Of a stretch of DNA of 64,000 nt, positions 59,154 to 64,000 are shown in pieces (within the stretch, counting starts at the first letter, position 1; every line of letters begins with the position of its first letter). The stretch is from the NCBI GenBank assembly GCA_013398955.1, contig VWPU01000894.1, positions 1 through 64,000 on the forward strand. The letters run 5' to 3'. The stretch comes from Callaeas wilsoni. Lineage: Eukaryota; Chordata; Aves; Passeriformes; Callaeidae. The translations under genes were made by a program, and so were the position numbers. The notes under the pieces are model-generated. The model did no database searches. It was given only the letters and a program-made list of their open reading frames with translations, and had not been told where the DNA came from.

Positions 59154-62100
59154 AGAGCTGTCCCCACCCTGATGGAGTGTTTGGGTAAGGAGTTGAGTCC
59201 TTCTCCACATCACTGGTGAGACCTGCAGGGGTTTTTTGTATATGCAGCCACTGTTGCTTCTCTCCTCCCATGGTTTGCTTCTCCTCCTTTCCAGGGTCAC
59301 CAAACCAGCTCAGTAATAGACTTTCTATTTGCATATTCATTACTCAGATGAATAGAAATGAGATGTACTGATGTTTAGGCAGCAGCAGACACTTCTGTGT
59401 CAACACCCCGCACTGCAGAGTCCACAGCACCCTTTAAACACAGCACACACCTTTAGGAATCATTATTCTGCATTTGCTTCTTGGTTCCTCTCTTGCTGAT
59501 GTGCTGCATTCACCAGGCAGGTAGCACATGTTTGTCTGGTAAACCCAGGGCTGTAGCAGCCTGAAAATTACCTCTGTGCTGTGTTAATAAGGTGGAAGAA
59601 TCCTGAATGTGCTAAGAATGGTCTCCTGTAAGCACTGCCTGTGTCTTCACTCTCACCATTGCACTCCAACCCTTTGTGCCATTTGAGGCACTTTGGAGTG
59701 GGAGATGCCTGCCCAGCACTGACAGCTGGGGCAGAAAACCTCCTGGTGATGCAAAACCTTCTGTAGAAGCACCTGGAGGCCACAGGACATCCCCAAAAGC
59801 ATCTGAAAGGGCATGAGAGAGCTGTGTGTGGAGCCTGAAATAATTATTTACAGTCGTTCAGGCACAGTCTTCAAGGAAAAATAGGGCTGTGCTGACCATA
59901 TTTTGAATAAATAGAGAAATTATGGGGTTTGATTATACCTTGCATTTGTTTAGGTTTGCATTCTCCCCTACAAACTGAAAGGACATGAGACAAAGTGATC
60001 AGAGGCATGAGGAATAACCAGAGGCAGCAGAAACCCACAGCTTGACAACAAAAGACCCCACAGTGGGTTTGTCAAAACTGCCGCTGTTATAACACTTCTC
60101 TGTGCAACAGAAAATCAGAGCACAGCAAAACCAAATGAAACTAATAAAATTAAAAAATATGGGTAAGAACATAAAGGAAATATTTTTTTAAAAAAACGAA
60201 ATTACATAAGGTTTTATGTCACCTAATTTTTTTTTTAATATCTAAAGTTCGTCTGCCCAGAGAGGAACATGTCATCCCCATGGTTTATATTTCTCTAAGA
60301 GAAGTTATCTGTTTAAGCTGCTCCAGACTGTAATTATCACCCTTTTCTGTGAAACCAAAGCTTGAAAATTTTTGATCTTTGGTATTATTTACTGAAGCTG
60401 TCCCTGACTCAACAACAACCTCATAATTAAAACTGTAATCTATATCTTAATATGGATTTTTCCTTTTGAGGTAAATTAGCTTTTATTCCACAGACACCTA
60501 TATATTTTCTTGGTTTAGTGAGCCTTTTTTCTCTGGCTATCTACTCCCTTTTCATTTAATCTCAAGTCAAAAACCAGATCTCATGATTTATTTTGAAAGG
60601 AAGCAAAACAAATGGAATTTTCGGGTGAAGTGGAATGTCTGTACAGTGGAAGGAACAGAGACCCAGAAGACCCAAATGCTCTCATCTGGCTGTGATTTGA
60701 GAGATCTGAGACTGAAGACAGCCTTCATTTCAAGCCATAGTCACCTCTTCTCTTCCATCCACAGCCGTACCATGCCTTTTACTGAAATAAAATGGGTAAT
60801 CTTTGTTACAGCTCAGCTGTAACTCAGGAAAGAGGAGCAGCTGCAAGAAATGAACTGTGGAGCAATACTGAACTTTTGTCCGTGCTGATTTCTGTAAACA
60901 ATATTCCAGACAGAGAAAGCTCACAGCCCCTGTGAAAAATCCTTATAAACTCTGAAAAATTCAAAATCCAGAGCAGACCTCTTGCTATCAACCTGGCTTT
61001 ACTGAGTCATTACTTTTAATTAGTATTTTTAAAAAAATCTTATTTTTCTTCCTTTTTCTGTTAAAGGTGTAAAGAAAGTACTGCAATGTGCAACCCAAAT
61101 GAATAAGCAATACTTAGGACTGAACCTGTAGCAAAATCAATAAATTTTATTATTCTAGTTGATGTCAATAAGGTTACAGTAAGGATACTCCAAAATTTTC
61201 AAAGAAGTCTTTATCACAACCTTCATTAAATAAATTTTTAAAAATATGTGCAGTTTGAAACAGTCAACAAATTATGTTCAGACTATTATGTACTGTGTTA
61301 AAATAATAGAAATTAAATTGGGAGGCTTCCAGCAGCAATGCAAGACGGAATTGAAATGTGATGGATGCATTCTGAGATATGAAACTCATTGGAATAAAAG
61401 AGGTAAAAGGACGAAATGACAACAAGAAACTGTTCAGAACCACAAATGAGCTTGATGGGAAAAAAAAATGGGAAAAGTAGCAGTCTGAAAGGGCAGAGTA
61501 GGAGGCATCTTTATCGTCATGTTGCTGCTGCCTCAATCTGATGTTCAAGTTCCCATGTGCTCCAGGGTTTCTTTAGGTCGCTGTATTTGGCCAGGGAAAC
61601 CAAAAGCAAAGAAATCAATGTCCATATTGTGTATCCCATGCTTTTGTTAATGGGCAGGGCTGAGCCAGAGCTGCTTTCCACCAACCTCCTGTTTCTAAAT
61701 CTCTGCCCCCACGAGCCCCAAGGAAGCCAAATTCACCCCAGCACAGCACTCAGGGGTGATACAGCACAAGCTCATCTTGATCCTGCATTAAAATTTTCTT
61801 CCTCTCCAGAGGCTTTTCCAAGGTTTCCCACATCATCGACTGAGCAGACAGATAAATTCAGCACCCCACTTGCACTTCTCATTCCACTGCCAAGGTGAAG
61901 CAGTCAGGGACTAAACCCTTCCCTGCTATACCCTCTACAAACTCACAACTCAACTGTTTATTGCTGTAAGGGGTTTACATTCTGTATAAGACTTTTATAA
62001 ATCTCTTTTTCACGGGGGTAAATGGTATTCATGGTGCGTTTAGGAGCTGTGTGGGAAAAGGGGCAGAAAATTTATGCTGACTTTCTCATCCTGCAGTGTC

Positions 62101-62576
62101 CAGGACATTTTCAGTGTGTGGAAATGCTCAGCTCTTTGGAGGAAGGCACTCTGAAGGATCTCGGTACAGCAGCCAACATTTGCTTAACGTCCTGTTAATA
62201 TTTAAACAACAAATCTGTCAACAGATTAATTGGCACTGGCACTTTCCAGCAGTTTTATGAGCACTTCAAACCACCAGCAGTCTATTGCTAAAAAGAAGCA
62301 TGTAGCATTTAAATATGTATGCATACGAGAGAATACGGATATTAAGCACCCTGAAGAAAAAGCAGAATTGTAATCATGCTGTCCTTGTGCTGAATTCCCA
62401 ATGCTTCCTGCTCTCTCTAGATAAGTGTTGACAGAAAGAGGTCATCAAAAATATTTAGGAATTACTTGGGCACTTTTTCCCATGGCAGAGAAGACATTGA
62501 TATCAAGGACCAAACATAAACTGGAATGAGCAAGGAGGGAGAGAAGATTTTGGATAATGTAAGAAGCCATTTTGTG
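59154..62576. other. Unique AT-rich non-coding DNA
   Basis: T- and A-runs occur at 60186-60235. The 113-codon frame at 61557-61898 shows no domain. The AT-rich motif block at 62185-62350 is a candidate conserved element. No known repeat is recognised. Confidence 0.4.
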
Positions 62577-62645
62577 GAATCATAGAATCATTAAGTTTGG
62601 AAAAGACCTCTGGGATCATCGAGGCCAACTGTTAACTCAGCACCA
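62577..62645 (-). mobile_element. CR1 LINE, terminal ~70 bases
   Basis: The reversed tail 'gaatcatagaatcattaagt' is followed by 'ttggaaaagacctctgggat', 'catcgaggccaactgttaac' and 'tcagcacca', the same branch as 55522-55619. Confidence 0.92.
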
Positions 62646-64000
62646 GCTCTGTCTGGAGACTCTCCTATTCCTTTCCCAGTTGCTATTGAGGGAACCTGCA
62701 CAGCTTAGATTTCAACCAATGTTTAAAAGCTGAAGTTTGGTGAAGGGAACTTTACCTCTGGTATACGGCACCACTCAAGCCTCACTTACCTGAATTCAGT
62801 GGCTTTCCCACCTCTATTTTGACTGACACATCACAGTTAATTTTGGGAATAAATCAGTGAAGTGGGCATAGATTAATGTGTGTGCTTGCTCAGATCCATG
62901 CCAATAGATCTGGGAAAAAATTTGCAAGAGTGACAGACACTACAGCGCATAATTCCCTTGCTCCACTCATTAGCCAAGCATGTAGCTGTTTCAGGAGCAG
63001 TGATCCAACCTTATTTGCTCTGCAGAGAGATAAAATCCACAAACGAGTGGGAAAGAGAGGAAAATGGGCACAGAGATAGAGAATGCAGTCCCTAATTAAT
63101 CCTTGACAAAATGTATTTACTTTGTTTTCGTTCCCCTGTGAATTCATTAGCTCTCACTTAGCACCATTCTTTGGTCAAATGCTCAGGGAGGAAATAAATT
63201 GAAGCAATTTATTCTAGGACTCATAAAATACTGGTTTATTTCTACCTTTTGACTATAGAAGCCATGAAAGCAGTTACTCCTTGGAAGATAAATAGTTGTC
63301 CTCCTGGCCTCCAGAGGTTTTTTGGAAGAAACTCACACAAATGTGTGTGTGTGTCTGTGTGTGTGCGCGCACACTCATGGAAAATTTCATAACAATTTCA
63401 TGGTGTCACTACCAACAGCTTAGGAACAAAATACAATTGAGGCACTTGACGTTTTCTGCCAACACTCCAAGCTTTTTTCTGGAGCCTTTCTCACTGGCAC
63501 TACAGATTAGATGGGGCTAATCAAACGCTCTTGAGCTCTGTCACATTTCCTTCCTTGGCCAGAGGGTGAGTCAATGAGACAGAGCCACATTTCACGTTTC
63601 TAAAGACTCACAGCTCTTAATTTTACTTTTAATTTTAAGCAATCAAGTAATACTTGTGTTCATTCAGCAGCTGTTCAGTGCCTCTTTGGTGAAGCAGGTA
63701 CCTGCCCATTTGGAAGCTAAGACCATATTTCTGCAACATCTGAACAAAAAGGATCTTAAGATTTACCACTGAGAAAACTTTTTAAAATTTACGTACTTAC
63801 CCTACCAAGCCATCATTCTTCATTTAAAAAGAGTGTTTTCTGGATGCATCTCAGGTCTGCTTCTTCATTGTGGATTTCTGTAATTAACATTTCACTTAAA
63901 ACTTAACATGATTATTTGGCTTTACACCTGGTGTCCAAACTGAAAACTGGATTAAAAATAAAAAAGACACATTTTGAGATATTTGCTGCTTATTTTTATT
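62646..64000. other. Unique AT-rich non-coding DNA to window end
   Basis: It contains the TG/GCGC tract at 63341-63374. No exon or known repeat family is recognised. Confidence 0.4.
63341..63374. repeat. (TG)n microsatellite ending in a GCGC palindrome
   Basis: Alternating purine-pyrimidine sequence for 34 bases, broken once by a C at 63355. The last 14 bases, gtgtgcgcgcacac (63361-63374), are a perfect palindrome. Such tracts can adopt Z-DNA or cruciform structure. Confidence 0.9.

Noticed and set aside
61557..61898. 113-codon plus-strand frame
   Set aside because: Mixed composition but no domain, no initiation context and no splice evidence.
1..64000. CRISPR arrays, operons, tRNA/rRNA genes, phage or plasmid modules
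   Set aside because: Looked for and not seen; the sequence is vertebrate non-coding DNA.

Overview
This window reads as vertebrate, non-coding DNA from a bird. The main evidence is about thirty copies or fragments of the CR1 LINE, recognised by its 3' tail of ATTCTATG-type octamers, the 'cttccaaccc' block just before it, and decayed reverse-transcriptase ORF2 remnants. CR1 also occurs in crocodilians and turtles. The mix of short 5'-truncated CR1 copies, a few solo retroviral LTRs, low CpG and no Alu/L1/B-type elements fits a bird best, possibly a songbird (inference). I see no rRNA, tRNA, CRISPR, operon or intact protein-coding gene. The open frames are short (none over 225 codons), show no recognisable domain, and the longest are antisense readings of CR1 or span the run of Ns. 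The window is probably intergenic or a piece of large introns.

Layout: 0-1 kb is a solo LTR (minus strand) starting at the window edge. 1.4-17.4 kb is unique AT-rich DNA with ten scattered CR1 pieces, including an 0.8-kb copy at 11.1-11.9 kb with an RT remnant. 17.4-24.4 kb is the longest stretch with no repeat I recognise. 24.4-30.3 kb holds several CR1 tails and a clean solo LTR at 25.95-26.70 kb with an internally repeated U3. 32.409-32.698 kb is a 290-base assembly gap ending in a (GGAGA)n microsatellite. 33.9-39.9 kb is mostly unique and contains a diverged ~220-bp direct duplication (35.6 and 37.4 kb). 39.9-49.9 kb is CR1-rich, with long ORF2-bearing pieces at 43.4 and 46.2 kb. 50-57 kb is mostly unique AT-rich DNA with a few elements. 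56.95-57.64 kb is a third solo LTR. 57.6-64 kb is unique DNA with two more CR1 copies and a TG/GCGC repeat near the end.

No genes act together here. The points most worth a second look are the duplicated unit, the U3 repeat array, the CpG-retaining block at 28.6-28.8 kb, several AT-rich homeobox/POU-motif blocks that could be conserved non-coding elements, the split CR1 at 43.4-44.3 kb and the assembly gap. I found nothing that supports a new biological system. Repeat calls rest on remembered family hallmarks, not on a database search, so element ends are good to about 5-30 bases unless stated.
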